From an uncultured Enterocloster sp. (GTDB taxonomy: Bacteria; Bacillota; Clostridia; Lachnospirales; Lachnospiraceae), in NCBI GenBank assembly GCA_944383785.1, contig CALWQV010000006.1, positions 1 to 59,512 of the forward strand: a stretch of DNA of 59,512 bases. Reading direction: 5' to 3'. A program made the translations under genes and the position numbers. Shown piece by piece: positions 15,997-25,286 of this stretch. Positions within the stretch are counted from its first letter, which is position 1; every line of letters begins with the position of its first letter. Below the pieces are notes generated by a model that had not been told where the DNA came from, searched no databases, and saw only the letters and a program-made list of their open reading frames with translations.

Positions 15997-17244
15997 GTGA
16001 AAAAAAGAAATTTGAAATCATTGATGGCAGCGCTTCTGGCTATTTCAATGCTTGCTGGCTGTTCGGGCGGGGGGGCCCAGACAGCTGCTTCTAACGCGGA
16101 TACCACTGCACCGGCGGACAGCGGAAGTTCGGCCGCTGCAAATGAGGGAGAAAGCTCCGCAGGCGATGCAGGAGCGGCAGAGGGAGACACCATTTTAATC
16201 GGCGTTTCTGCATCCATCACTGGTTCCGCGCCTACCAACGGAATGAGAACCGAACAGGGCGCTCAGATGGCTGTAGATGAGATCAATGCGGCTGGCGGCG
16301 TACTTGGCAAGCAGCTAGAGCTTTACGTGGCAGACGATGGAGGCGTCCAGGACACCGGTATCAACGCCACTAATCTGATCGCCAGCCAAGGAGTTGTGGC
16401 TCAGGTCGGGCCCACTCTTTCCGGACTGGCCCTGGCGGTTGAGGGCATTGTATCCGAGGCCCAGTATCCGATCTTGGTAGGCGCAACCAGCCCCAAGCTG
16501 GTTACGACCATTGATAATCAATGGCTCTTTAGGGTTCGTGCCTCCGATACCATCCAGGCTCAGCTGGCGGCCGTATACGCTACGGAGAATCTTGGATGCA
16601 CCAAGATCGGACTTTTCACCAACAGCAATGACTACGGAAGCGGAGCCCGCACCGTAGTAGAGGAATATTTAACCGAAAAAGGCATTGAGTTTGTTTCTGA
16701 ATCTCACAACACCGGCGATACGGATATGACCAGCCAGGTACTGAAGTTAAAGGATGCCGGCGTAGACTGCGTGATTGTATGGACCGATGATGCGGAAACT
16801 GCCCTGGCCGCCCGTCAGTTCTATGATCTTGGGCTGGATGTACCGGTAATCGGCTCTACCTCCATTTCCACGCCTCAGGTAAACGAGCTCTGTCAGCCTG
16901 AGTGGCTGGACAACTGGTACAGCTGCACTGACTTTACCACATCCAATGATTCTGAGCTGGTTCAGACCTTTGTAAAGGCTTTTAACGACAAATACGGCGA
17001 AGATCCTGAGCTGTATGCCGTTACCTATTACAGCGCTATCTATCTCTTAAAGGATGCGATGGAGCGGGCTGGCAGCACCGATCCCAGCGCAATTCGGGAT
17101 GCTTTAGCTGAGACAGACGGCTTAGAGGTTCCCATCGGAACTTACAAGGCCAACGACATGCGTGAAATGATTCACGGCGGAACAATCTGCAAAATGGTAG
17201 ATGGCAAAGCTCAATTTTTAGAATATGTGCTTGTGGAAGACTGA
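15997..17244 (+). CDS. livK: Liv-type ABC transporter substrate-binding lipoprotein
   Basis: The 415-residue protein starts at GTG with GGAGGA upstream. It has a lipoprotein signal ending at LAGC (Cys22), a Gly/Ala/Ser spacer to about residue 65, then a type I periplasmic binding fold (IGVSASITGSAPTNGMRTEQGAQMAVDEIN). The family binds branched-chain amino acids, amides, urea and various carboxylates, so the name refers to transporter class and not to substrate. Operon context suggests an organic acid. A run of seven G follows the lipobox codons at about 16069-16075, a possible slippage site. Confidence 0.92.
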   Translation: MKKRNLKSLMAALLAISMLAGCSGGGAQTAASNADTTAPADSGSSAAANEGESSAGDAGAAEGDTILIGVSASITGSAPTNGMRTEQGAQMAVDEINAAGGVLGKQLELYVADDGGVQDTGINATNLIASQGVVAQVGPTLSGLALAVEGIVSEAQYPILVGATSPKLVTTIDNQWLFRVRASDTIQAQLAAVYATENLGCTKIGLFTNSNDYGSGARTVVEEYLTEKGIEFVSESHNTGDTDMTSQVLKLKDAGVDCVIVWTDDAETALAARQFYDLGLDVPVIGSTSISTPQVNELCQPEWLDNWYSCTDFTTSNDSELVQTFVKAFNDKYGEDPELYAVTYYSAIYLLKDAMERAGSTDPSAIRDALAETDGLEVPIGTYKANDMREMIHGGTICKMVDGKAQFLEYVLVED

Positions 17245-17257
17245 TTGCTTTAGCTTG

Positions 17258-17295
17258 GGCCGCGCACTGAGTAATTAGTGCGCGGTCTATTTTTA
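17258..17295 (+). terminator. Internal terminator between binding protein and permeases
   Basis: GGCCGCGCACT (17258-17268) pairs with AGTGCGCGGTC (17277-17287), with one G-U, followed by TATTTTT. Partial termination here would give more binding protein than permease. Confidence 0.75.
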
Positions 17296-17328
17296 ACAGC
17301 AGAACCGTTTGTGAGGAGGTAGAATGTT

Positions 17329-18195
17329 TTGAGCGGCATAATCGTACAGCTGATCATCAGCGGAATTGCCATGGGTTTTATTTACGCGCTGGTGGGCATC
17401 GAATACACATTAATCTGGAATGCATCCGGAGTCTTGAACTTCAGCCATGACAAGCTGATCACCCTTGGGGCCTATATTTTCGGCGGCACCTATATCCTCG
17501 GTATGAATATGGGATTCATTCCCGGAATCATCCTTAGTATTATTACCGTGGCCGTTATGGGAATTATCATCGCAAAAGTCATTTTCATCCCTTTAAGAAA
17601 TCTGACTATGATCTACACCATTATGGCTACCGTTATGCTTGGAAAAATAATTGTGGAAGCCATTCGTCTCTACTGGGGGCCCGTGCCCTTCTCTGTGCCT
17701 GACTTTCTGGTAGGAACGGTTAAATTTAACAATATTGTCATTTCCATCGCAAATATTGCAATTATTATTACCGCATCCATCTGCGTATGCGCACTGCAGC
17801 TGTTCCTATATAAAACAAAGCCCGGAAAAGCGATGCGCTGCGTTGCGCAAAACCGGAACGCCTCACAGCTGATGGGAATTGATGTAAAAACCGTTATGGT
17901 GATTACCATCATTATCAGCATGATTATCTGCTGTCTGATCGGAATCCTGGTATCCCCTCTGCTGAATATCAGCACAACCATGTCCAACATGATCGGTCTG
18001 AAGGGATTTGCCGCCGGAGTAATCGGAGGCTTTGGATATCTTCCCGGCGCGATTATCGGGGGCCTTGTAATCGGTATTGTAGAGAACATGGCTTCTATGA
18101 TATTCCCTTCCGTATATAAGGATATTGCGGCATTTGTTCTGCTGATCGCGTTTCTGTTGGTGCGTCCGAAAGGGATCACCGGCAAAACCCGCTGA
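17329..18195 (+). CDS. livH: Branched-chain-type ABC permease LivH
   Basis: This 288-residue multi-pass inner membrane permease is of the LivH type (GIAMGFIYALVGIEYTLIW, GVLNFSHDKLITLGAY; conserved cytoplasmic loop KTKPGKAMRCVAQNRNASQLMGID). It starts at TTG with AGGAGG 9 bases upstream. An out-of-frame ATG TTT TGA, 4 bases after the same AGGAGG, overlaps this start, so initiation may be coupled or weakened. It forms the membrane channel with LivM. Confidence 0.92.
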   Translation: MSGIIVQLIISGIAMGFIYALVGIEYTLIWNASGVLNFSHDKLITLGAYIFGGTYILGMNMGFIPGIILSIITVAVMGIIIAKVIFIPLRNLTMIYTIMATVMLGKIIVEAIRLYWGPVPFSVPDFLVGTVKFNNIVISIANIAIIITASICVCALQLFLYKTKPGKAMRCVAQNRNASQLMGIDVKTVMVITIIISMIICCLIGILVSPLLNISTTMSNMIGLKGFAAGVIGGFGYLPGAIIGGLVIGIVENMASMIFPSVYKDIAAFVLLIAFLLVRPKGITGKTR

Positions 18196-18215
18196 CAATC
18201 CGGAGGTGATCATCT

Positions 18216-19190
18216 ATGAAAATTTCTGCGAAAAACCAATATCTGTGGATCGGAGCTCTGTTTATCGCCTTCGCCGCAGTGCCTGTTTTTATCCACAATA
18301 ATTACTATATTACCATTCTGAATCAGATGGTAATTAATATGATCGTTGTATTCGGATTGAATTTTATTACCGGACTGACCGGGCAGATGAATCTGGGAAC
18401 CGCCGGAATCTACGCCATCGGCGCCTATACTTCTGCTCTTCTCTCGAGAAACTTGGGGATCTCCCCGTGGCTTACCATGATGGCAGCTATTTTTGCCGGC
18501 TTTCTCCTTGGAAGGGGCCTGGGGTACCCAAGCCTTAAAATGAAAGGCGTTTACCTCTCCCTCACAACGCTGGCTTTCTCAGAGATTGTCCGCATTTTTG
18601 CCACAAACCTGATCGACATCACCGGAGGAACTCAGGGGCTTAACAATATCCCCCGCTTCGGTATCGGCCCCTTTATGCTGGACAGCAATGTGAAATATTT
18701 CTATTTCATTCTTTTAATTGCCGTCATCATGTGCGTTCTATCGATCCGGATCGTACATTCAAAATGGGGACGGGAGTTCCGGGCCGTAAAAGACAACCCG
18801 GATGCCATTGAATCCCTGGGGCTGGATATTAAAAAGATTAAAATCCGCGCTTTTACCCTGGCCGCTATGTACGGCGCTTTCGGCGGCGCTCTTTATGCCC
18901 ATTTTAATGGCTATATTACTAGCTTATCCTTTACCACCGATTTGTCCATCAACTACGTCATCATCTTGATGGTCGGCGGCATCGGAAATATTCTGGGCAA
19001 TATGATCGGATCCATTGTGGTGACCCTGCTGCCGGAGCTGCTTCGCTTCCTTGGCGACTACTATCAGATTACCTATTGTACCCTGGTGCTGATCAGCGCC
19101 CTGTTCCTGCCCAACGGTCTTGTCTCTCTTTACGGGAAAATCACCGGGCTTATGAAATCCAAATCTACTTCGGAAGGCGGTGAATCTTAA
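18216..19190 (+). CDS. livM: Branched-chain-type ABC permease LivM
   Basis: This 324-residue integral membrane permease shows the LivM hallmarks: GLTGQMNLGTAGIYAIGAYTSA near residues 52-72, LTTLAFSEIVR, and the coupling loop REFRAVKDNPDAIESLGLDI. It pairs with LivH as the channel. GGAGGTGATC precedes the ATG. Its stop overlaps the livG start by one base (TAATG), indicating translational coupling. Confidence 0.93.
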   Translation: MKISAKNQYLWIGALFIAFAAVPVFIHNNYYITILNQMVINMIVVFGLNFITGLTGQMNLGTAGIYAIGAYTSALLSRNLGISPWLTMMAAIFAGFLLGRGLGYPSLKMKGVYLSLTTLAFSEIVRIFATNLIDITGGTQGLNNIPRFGIGPFMLDSNVKYFYFILLIAVIMCVLSIRIVHSKWGREFRAVKDNPDAIESLGLDIKKIKIRAFTLAAMYGAFGGALYAHFNGYITSLSFTTDLSINYVIILMVGGIGNILGNMIGSIVVTLLPELLRFLGDYYQITYCTLVLISALFLPNGLVSLYGKITGLMKSKSTSEGGES

Positions 19191-19999
19191 TGGAACATAC
19201 AGAGGTTGTATTGGAGGTTCGCAATCTTGTAAAACGTTTTGAAGGCCTTGTGGCCGTAGACCAGCTGAATTTCAAGGTAAGGAAAGGGCGTATCCACGCT
19301 TTAATCGGCCCCAACGGAGCGGGAAAAACCACCACCGTCAATATGATTACCGGCGATAATCCGCAAACTGAAGGCGATGTGCTGTTTTATGGAAAATCCA
19401 TTTCCAAGCTCCCCGTATACGCGCGGGCAAACCTTGGGATCGGAAGGACCTTCCAGAACATCAAATTATTTTCTACCATGACAGTATTAGAAAATTTGCT
19501 GATCGGTGGCCAGAGCAAAACCACAAAGAGTCTTTTAAAATACCTGGCGAATCCCCGCATCGCCCAAAAAGAGGAACAGCAGCTAAAGGAAAAGGCTGAG
19601 GGGATTTTGAATTTCATCGGCATGTACCAGTACAAAGACGAGCTGGTCAGCAATCTGGCCTACGGGCGTCAAAAAATGACGGAGCTGGGCCGTACCCTGA
19701 TGGGGGATCCCCGGCTAATCCTCTTAGATGAGCCTGCGGCCGGTCTGAACCCTTCGGAACGGAAAGAGTTTATCGACATCATCCAAAAGGTCTTTGATCA
19801 GGGCGTCGACATGTTTTTGATCGAACATAATATGGATGTGGTGATGAATCTGAGTCATGATATTACGGTTCTGAATTTCGGCTGCAAGATTGCGGAAGGC
19901 GCGCCCAAAGAAATTCTGGAGAATGAGGAAGTAATCTCCGCCTATCTTGGAGAAGGCTATCGTAAACAGATGAAAAAGGAGGCTGAACAAAATGCTTAA
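19190..19999 (+). CDS. livG: Liv-type ABC ATPase LivG
   Basis: This 269-residue ATPase has Walker A GPNGAGKTT near residue 41, the extended loop typical of LivG (LIGGQSKTTKSLLKYLANPR), the signature-type segment LAYGRQKMTELGRTL, Walker B LILLDEPAAGLNPSER and the switch His in IEHNMD. It is one of two ATPases powering the importer. It overlaps livF by 8 bases. Confidence 0.94.
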   Translation: MEHTEVVLEVRNLVKRFEGLVAVDQLNFKVRKGRIHALIGPNGAGKTTTVNMITGDNPQTEGDVLFYGKSISKLPVYARANLGIGRTFQNIKLFSTMTVLENLLIGGQSKTTKSLLKYLANPRIAQKEEQQLKEKAEGILNFIGMYQYKDELVSNLAYGRQKMTELGRTLMGDPRLILLDEPAAGLNPSERKEFIDIIQKVFDQGVDMFLIEHNMDVVMNLSHDITVLNFGCKIAEGAPKEILENEEVISAYLGEGYRKQMKKEAEQNA

Positions 20000-20702
20000 A
20001 ATCAACAACATTGATGCATATTATGGTAAAGTTCAGGTTCTCCATGATGTCAGCCTGGAAGTAGGTGAAAACGAGATCATCTCCCTGATCGGCGCCAACG
20101 GAGCAGGAAAAAGTACCTTGATGAAAACGGTTATGGGACTCATTAAGCCACGCCGCGGAAGCGTTATGTTCCAGGGAGAAGACATTACCAAGATCAAGAA
20201 TACGAAAATTGTATCCAGGGGGATTGTTTATGTTCCGGAAGGGCGTGAGGTTTTTCCTGAAATGTCCGTCCGCGACAATCTGGAAATGGGCGCTTACTGC
20301 CGCAATTACAGCGCCAAAGAGATGAACGATCATCTGGAGGAAATGTATTCCATCTTTCCAAAGCTGGGACAGAGGCAAAAACAGCTGGCCGGGTCCTTAA
20401 GCGGAGGCGAACAGCAGATGTTAGCCATCTGCCGGGGACTGATGAGCGATCCGAAGCTGATCATGTTCGACGAGCCCTCATTGGGGCTGGCGCCGGTGAT
20501 TGTAGAGGACATGTTCAAAGTAATTGTAAAGATCAATCAGGAGAAGAAAATCCCTGTTCTTTTAGTAGAGCAGAACGCGTACATGGCCCTCAGCATTTCC
20601 AACCGCTGCTATGTAATGGCCAATGGAATGATCAAGCTGAGCGGCGCCAGCGAGGAGCTTCTGCAGGTAAGCGATGTAAAGAAAACGTATTTGGGCGGAT
20701 AA
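19992..20702 (+). CDS. livF: Liv-type ABC ATPase LivF
   Basis: This 236-residue ATPase has Walker A GANGAGKST near residue 36, signature LSGGEQQMLAICRGL, Walker B LIMFDEPSLGLAP and VEQNAYMAL. It ends at YLGG as usual. GGAGG lies before the ATG inside the livG tail. It completes a five-gene Liv importer (K-H-M-G-F order). Confidence 0.94.
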   Translation: MLKINNIDAYYGKVQVLHDVSLEVGENEIISLIGANGAGKSTLMKTVMGLIKPRRGSVMFQGEDITKIKNTKIVSRGIVYVPEGREVFPEMSVRDNLEMGAYCRNYSAKEMNDHLEEMYSIFPKLGQRQKQLAGSLSGGEQQMLAICRGLMSDPKLIMFDEPSLGLAPVIVEDMFKVIVKINQEKKIPVLLVEQNAYMALSISNRCYVMANGMIKLSGASEELLQVSDVKKTYLGG

Positions 20703-20725
20703 CGACAAAAAGAGGGTGTAGACTT

Positions 20726-22183
20726 ATGGAAAAATTATATGATGTAGCCATTATTGGCGGAGGGGTAATCGGCAGCGCAGTGGCGCGGGAGCTGTCCCGC
20801 TATCAGCTGAAAATCTGCGTGCTGGAAAAAGAGCTGGACGTCTGCAACGGAGCCAGCGGCAGAAATACCGGACTTCTCCATTCCGGTATTCTCAGCGGAG
20901 ATCACAAGCTCCGTACCGAGTGCTGTCTGGAAGGCAACGCGGAATTTGACCAAGTGGCAGAAGAACTGGATGTTCCCTTCCGCCGCAGCGGGAAACTGAT
21001 CGTCGGATTTGGCGAAGAAGAGAAACTCTGTCTGGAAAAGCTTTATGAGCACGGCCTTCAGTGCAAGGTCCCTGGAATTCGTATGATTGGAGCGGATGAA
21101 ATTAAAAAAATTGAGCCAAATGCTGATGGTGAGACTGCGATTTATGTTCCTTCCGCCGGTATTTTGTGCCCCTATACCTATGCCATCGCCCTGGCTGAAA
21201 ATGCCGCGCAAAATGGAGTCCACTATCACTTTGACCAGGAGGTAACCGGGATCGAAAAAGGGGCGGATGGTAATTACAAAATCTCCACCGTCAAATCCCA
21301 TTGGACTGCTCGGTGGGTCATCAACTGCGCCGGTCTTTTCGCCTACCGCATTTCCTCGATGCTGGGCTTTGGCACCTATATTCCACAGCGAGTAAAAGGC
21401 GAATATGAAATCCTTGATAAAAAAGCGGGAAAGTTCCTGTCCATTCCGATTTACCCGGCTCCCAGCGAGAACGGCGACTGTGATATTCACATCACGCCCA
21501 CTGTAGACGGGAATGTTCTGGTAGGCCCCACTTTAAAGGAAATCGGTGACGAAATTGATTACAGCGCCACCCAGGAAAAAATCGACGAGATGATGATTCA
21601 GGGCGCCCGGCTGTTCCCTAAACACGTAAAACGGGAGTACTTTATCCGCAACTATACCGGTATATTCCCCTACGTGGTGGACCCGGTTACGATGCAGCGG
21701 GTTGATTTTCAGATTCAGTCGGATCCTCATATCTCTCACGCGGTCAATCTTGTGGGAATCTCTACTCCCGGCTTAACCAGCGCTCTGCCCATTGCCCGAA
21801 GAGTAGTCGTAAAAGTCCTAGAGCAGGAAGATCTTTTGCCGAATCCTGCTTTTAACCCCATCCGAAAAGGAATCATCCGCTTTGCGGATCAGACGGATGA
21901 GGAAAAAGCCCGTCTGATCGGGGAAGATCCGGATTACGGTGAAATCTACTGCCGGTGCGAATGTGTCACCAAAGCTGAAATCAAGCAGGCCGTACATAAT
22001 ATTTTGGGCGTATCCACTGTCAGCGGAATTAAATACCGTACGCGGGCGACTATGGGACGCTGCCAGGGTGGATACTGCGAAACCAGATTAACTTCCATGA
22101 TTGAGCAGGAACTTCATAGGGACGCAAAAGACATTCTGTTAAATCAAAATGGAGCTTATATGTTTGTGGGGAAGGTGAAGTAA
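20726..22183 (+). CDS. GlpA/LhgO-like FAD oxidoreductase with BFD-like [2Fe-2S] domain
   Basis: The protein has 485 residues. The N-terminal DAO-type FAD domain shows GGGVIGSAVARELSR (11-25), GASGRNTGLLHSG and GPTLKEIGDEIDY. The C-terminal 90 residues are a BFD-like iron-sulfur module with paired Cys (YCRCECVTKAEIKQAV and GRCQGGYC). Relatives are anaerobic glycerol-3-phosphate dehydrogenase subunit A and L-2-hydroxyglutarate oxidase, which oxidise a secondary alcohol next to a carboxylate or phosphate. With the next two genes it forms the GlpA-flavoprotein-DUF1667 trio found in Firmicutes. No glycerol kinase is nearby, and the operon suggests a hydroxy-acid substrate instead. Confidence 0.88.
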   Translation: MEKLYDVAIIGGGVIGSAVARELSRYQLKICVLEKELDVCNGASGRNTGLLHSGILSGDHKLRTECCLEGNAEFDQVAEELDVPFRRSGKLIVGFGEEEKLCLEKLYEHGLQCKVPGIRMIGADEIKKIEPNADGETAIYVPSAGILCPYTYAIALAENAAQNGVHYHFDQEVTGIEKGADGNYKISTVKSHWTARWVINCAGLFAYRISSMLGFGTYIPQRVKGEYEILDKKAGKFLSIPIYPAPSENGDCDIHITPTVDGNVLVGPTLKEIGDEIDYSATQEKIDEMMIQGARLFPKHVKREYFIRNYTGIFPYVVDPVTMQRVDFQIQSDPHISHAVNLVGISTPGLTSALPIARRVVVKVLEQEDLLPNPAFNPIRKGIIRFADQTDEEKARLIGEDPDYGEIYCRCECVTKAEIKQAVHNILGVSTVSGIKYRTRATMGRCQGGYCETRLTSMIEQELHRDAKDILLNQNGAYMFVGKVK

Positions 22184-22184
22184 A

Positions 22185-23420
22185 ATGAACAGGCGGGACG
22201 TAGTAATTATTGGCGGAGGTCCGGCGGGTCTTGCGGCAGCAGCAGCCTTAAAAAAGGCCGGAATCCATGATATTTTAATTGTTGAACGCGAAAAGCAGTT
22301 AGGCGGTATCTTAAGACAATGTATTCACGATGGCTTCGGTCTTACCCGCTTTGGTGAAACCTTAAGCGGGCCGGAGTATTCCCAGCGCTTTATCAACGAA
22401 GTAAAAGATTTGCAGATTGAATCCATAACAAACGCCACCGTAATCGATCTTTCCAATGATAAAGTTGTGACCATTGATACAACTGAGGGCCTTCTAAAAA
22501 TACAGGCCCGGGCGGTAATCCTTACAATGGGCTGCAGAGAACGCACGCGGGGCGCTCTGGCGATTCCAGGTACACGTCCTGCAGGCATCTACAATGCTGG
22601 TGTTGCCCAAAGTTATATGAACCTTTACAACAAAATGGTGGGGAAAAATATTGTCATCATGGGCTCCGGCGATATCGGCCTTATTATGGCGCGTCGGCTG
22701 ACCCTGGAAGGCGCCCATGTAAGCGCGGTTTTCGAAATTCTTCCCTACCCCAGCGGTTTGCCCAGAAATATTGAGCAGTGCCTGAACGACTACAATATTC
22801 CCTTATACTTAAGCCATTCCGTTATTGATATTAAAGGAGATCCCAGAATTGAAAGCGTAGTCGCGGCCCAGGTGGATGAAAAGCAGAAAATTATTCCAGG
22901 AACCGAAAAGGAATTTCCCTGCGATACCCTGATTCTTTCCGTTGGTCTGATTCCGGAAAACGAACTCTCCCTCAGTGCCGGCGTTTCCCTTGACGAACGA
23001 ACAAAAGGCGCAATTGTGGATGAAAATTTCCAGACCGACGTTCCAGGAATTTTCGCGGCCGGCAATGTGCTCCATGTACACGATCTAGTGGATTTTGTAT
23101 CGTTGGAAGCGGAGAAGCTGGCGGAGGGAGTCAGCCGCTACTTAAAAGAAGGCTCTTTGCCAGAGGCGGATATACCAGTTGAGACCGATTCAAATATTGG
23201 CCATGTAATTCCTCAGAAAATCAGCGGCACGCGGGATATACAGATGTCCCTGCGTGTGCGCAGACCTGTAAAAAAATGCCGTCTGGTCATTTCTCAGGGA
23301 AGCCATACCATTAAATCCATTCCCTTGCCAAAGGCTATTCCCGCAGAGATGATTCAGCTTCAGCTGAAGGCAGATTCTTTTATATCCAAAGAGCCAGTGG
23401 AGGTGAGGATCGATGAATAG
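22185..23420 (+). CDS. Pyridine nucleotide-disulfide-type FAD oxidoreductase subunit
   Basis: The 411-residue protein has an FAD-binding GGGPAGLAAAAALKKAG (9-25), a second nucleotide-binding Rossmann motif GSGDIGLIMARRL near 156, and the late ATG-like segment TDVPGIFAAGNVLHVHDLVD. The Cys of LRQCIHDGFG fits this electron-transfer subfamily rather than a thioredoxin reductase CxxC. It starts one base after the upstream gene's stop and overlaps the next gene by 8 bases. It probably passes electrons from the GlpA-like subunit to an acceptor. Confidence 0.88.
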   Translation: MNRRDVVIIGGGPAGLAAAAALKKAGIHDILIVEREKQLGGILRQCIHDGFGLTRFGETLSGPEYSQRFINEVKDLQIESITNATVIDLSNDKVVTIDTTEGLLKIQARAVILTMGCRERTRGALAIPGTRPAGIYNAGVAQSYMNLYNKMVGKNIVIMGSGDIGLIMARRLTLEGAHVSAVFEILPYPSGLPRNIEQCLNDYNIPLYLSHSVIDIKGDPRIESVVAAQVDEKQKIIPGTEKEFPCDTLILSVGLIPENELSLSAGVSLDERTKGAIVDENFQTDVPGIFAAGNVLHVHDLVDFVSLEAEKLAEGVSRYLKEGSLPEADIPVETDSNIGHVIPQKISGTRDIQMSLRVRRPVKKCRLVISQGSHTIKSIPLPKAIPAEMIQLQLKADSFISKEPVEVRIDE

Positions 23421-23781
23421 CAGAACATTTACCTGCATCATTTGCCCTAATGGGTGCGAAATCCAGGTATCCTATGAAGGGGATAAAATTCATGAAATAA
23501 ACGGAAACAAATGTAAAAAAGGACTTCAATATGTGGAACAGGAATTAACGGATCCCCGCCGCACCATTGCCTCATCCGTGCGCATAAAAGGAGCGGAGCT
23601 TCCTCTGTGCAGCGTCCGGCTTACCAAGCCCATACCCAAAAAAGATATCTTCTCCGTTATGGAGAAAATCAACCAGGCCGATCTGACGGCTCCTGTTCAT
23701 ATCGGGGATATGGTCATCAAAAATGTGTGCGGTCTCGATTCTGACGTAATTGTAACGAAAGATATGGAACGTCTGCAGTAA
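23413..23781 (+). CDS. DUF1667 iron-sulfur subunit
   Basis: The 122-residue protein starts TFTCIICPNGCEIQVSY, with Cys at CxxC-PNGC and further Cys (GNKCKKG, NVCG) that could hold an iron-sulfur cluster. DUF1667 proteins are the regular small partner of the two flavoproteins before it. The gene overlaps the preceding one by 8 bases, with a GGTGAGG ribosome site. Its precise role is not known; cluster binding is inferred from the Cys pattern. Confidence 0.85.
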   Translation: MNSRTFTCIICPNGCEIQVSYEGDKIHEINGNKCKKGLQYVEQELTDPRRTIASSVRIKGAELPLCSVRLTKPIPKKDIFSVMEKINQADLTAPVHIGDMVIKNVCGLDSDVIVTKDMERLQ

Positions 23782-23810
23782 AGCTTCCTACCAATCGCGA
23801 GGTACTTTAA

Positions 23811-25127
23811 ATGAAAGAACAATCGGAATTATATCGTTATCTGGAACATATTAAGCTTCCCAAATTTTATAAGGCAAAGCAGCACCTGGATGCCGCCTGT
23901 ATTTCCCGTGACCAGATTCCCTCCGTGCTTAGAGTGCAGCTGGATCAGGTTCCATTAAGCGACAATGTGAAACCCGGAATGCGGATCGCGGTCACCGCAG
24001 GCAGCAGAGGCGTTGCCAATATTGATCTCATTATCCGGGAGATTGTCCAGTACCTGAAGGAATTAAAAGCAGAGCCTTTTATCATACCGGCTATGGGAAG
24101 CCACGGCGGAGGAACAGCCGAAGGGCAGCTGGAAATTTTGGAAGGCTACGGGATTTCCGAAAAAACCATGAACTGTCCTCTCATTTCTTCTATGGAGGTT
24201 CAGAAAATCGGAGATACGGAAGATGGCCGGCCGGTTTATATTGATCAGGCTGCCGCAAATGCGGACGGCATCCTGGTTGTAGGGCGCATTAAACCACATA
24301 CCGGATTCAGGGGCCCTTATCAAAGCGGCCTGATGAAAATGATGGCAATCGGTCTTGGAAAGCAGTATGGCGCACGGGTATGCCACGAAGAAGGATTTAA
24401 AAGAATGGGATACAATGTGGAGATGTTTGGAAAGGCTGTGATCAAGCACAGCAACATCGTCTGTGCAGTAGGCCTGATTGAAAATGCCTTTGATCACACC
24501 TGGAAAATCGCCGCCATGAAAAAAGAAGAAATCGCTTCCCGGGAGCCGGATCTGTTAAAAGAAGCCGAAGCACATATGCCAAGGCTTCTGTTCCCCGACT
24601 GCGATGTGCTGGTAGTGAATGAAATCGGGAAAAATTTCAGCGGAGACGGCATGGATCCAAATGTTACGGGAACCTTCGCCACCCCTTATGCCCACGGAGG
24701 AATCCAGGCAGAGCGGGTATGTGTGCTGGATCTTTCTCCCGAATCCCACGGCAACGGTATGGGAAGCGGCATGGCCAGCGCCATCACCCAGAAAGTATTC
24801 GACCAGCTGGATCTGAATTCGATGTATATTAACGGCTTTACCTGCAGAAACCTAAATGGATCCAGAATTCCCTGCATTCTACCGTCCGACGAATCCGCCA
24901 TTAAATTCTGTCTGGGCACATGTGTCAACGCCGACCAAGAGGCCCCCAGAATCATCCGGCTCTTTAACAGCCAGTTTATTGAATATATCTGGATTTCAGA
25001 GGCTATGGCTGAAAATCTGCCTGAGGGCGTAGAAATCATCGGTGAACCGGAAGAATTGGTATTTAGTCCAGATGGAAATCTTCTAGATAAGGAACCTAGA
25101 CAGCGAGGCCAAAGAAAATTTGATTAA
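23811..25127 (+). CDS. LarA-like nickel-pincer-type isomerase (DUF2088)
   Basis: The 438-residue protein has the LarA N-domain pattern: MGSHGGGTAEGQ (His98), VGRIKPHTGFRG (His163), a Lys nearby (Lys176 in SGLMKMMAIG) and VCHEEG (His192). These match the histidines and lysine that hold and use the nickel-pincer nucleotide in lactate racemase. LarA homologues racemise or epimerise a range of 2-hydroxy acids. Here the enzyme would change the C2 configuration of the substrate before oxidation by the flavoprotein trio. The cofactor-making genes larB, larC and larE are not in the window. Confidence 0.82.
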   Translation: MKEQSELYRYLEHIKLPKFYKAKQHLDAACISRDQIPSVLRVQLDQVPLSDNVKPGMRIAVTAGSRGVANIDLIIREIVQYLKELKAEPFIIPAMGSHGGGTAEGQLEILEGYGISEKTMNCPLISSMEVQKIGDTEDGRPVYIDQAAANADGILVVGRIKPHTGFRGPYQSGLMKMMAIGLGKQYGARVCHEEGFKRMGYNVEMFGKAVIKHSNIVCAVGLIENAFDHTWKIAAMKKEEIASREPDLLKEAEAHMPRLLFPDCDVLVVNEIGKNFSGDGMDPNVTGTFATPYAHGGIQAERVCVLDLSPESHGNGMGSGMASAITQKVFDQLDLNSMYINGFTCRNLNGSRIPCILPSDESAIKFCLGTCVNADQEAPRIIRLFNSQFIEYIWISEAMAENLPEGVEIIGEPEELVFSPDGNLLDKEPRQRGQRKFD

Positions 25128-25137
25128 CATAATTTAA

Positions 25138-25179
25138 GCCTCATAGAGCGAATTTTTCTTCTGTTCTATGGGGCTTTTT
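25138..25179 (+). terminator. Terminator of the 14-25 kb operon
   Basis: GCCTCATAGA (25138-25147) pairs with TCTATGGGGC (25165-25174), with one G-U, followed by TTTTT. Confidence 0.85.
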
Positions 25180-25209
25180 CAGCTAGTCATTCCAACCGCA
25201 ATAACGAAC

Positions 25210-25238
25210 TTGATTGAGACAGATTTTGTGAGTATAAT
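25210..25238 (+). promoter_or_regulatory. Promoter of the ogt gene
   Basis: TTGATT (25210-25215), a 17-base spacer and TATAAT (25233-25238). Confidence 0.75.
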
Positions 25239-25286
25239 CATATGTGACAGCAAATGACAGCCATAGCCCCAGAAAGGAAACCTTCT

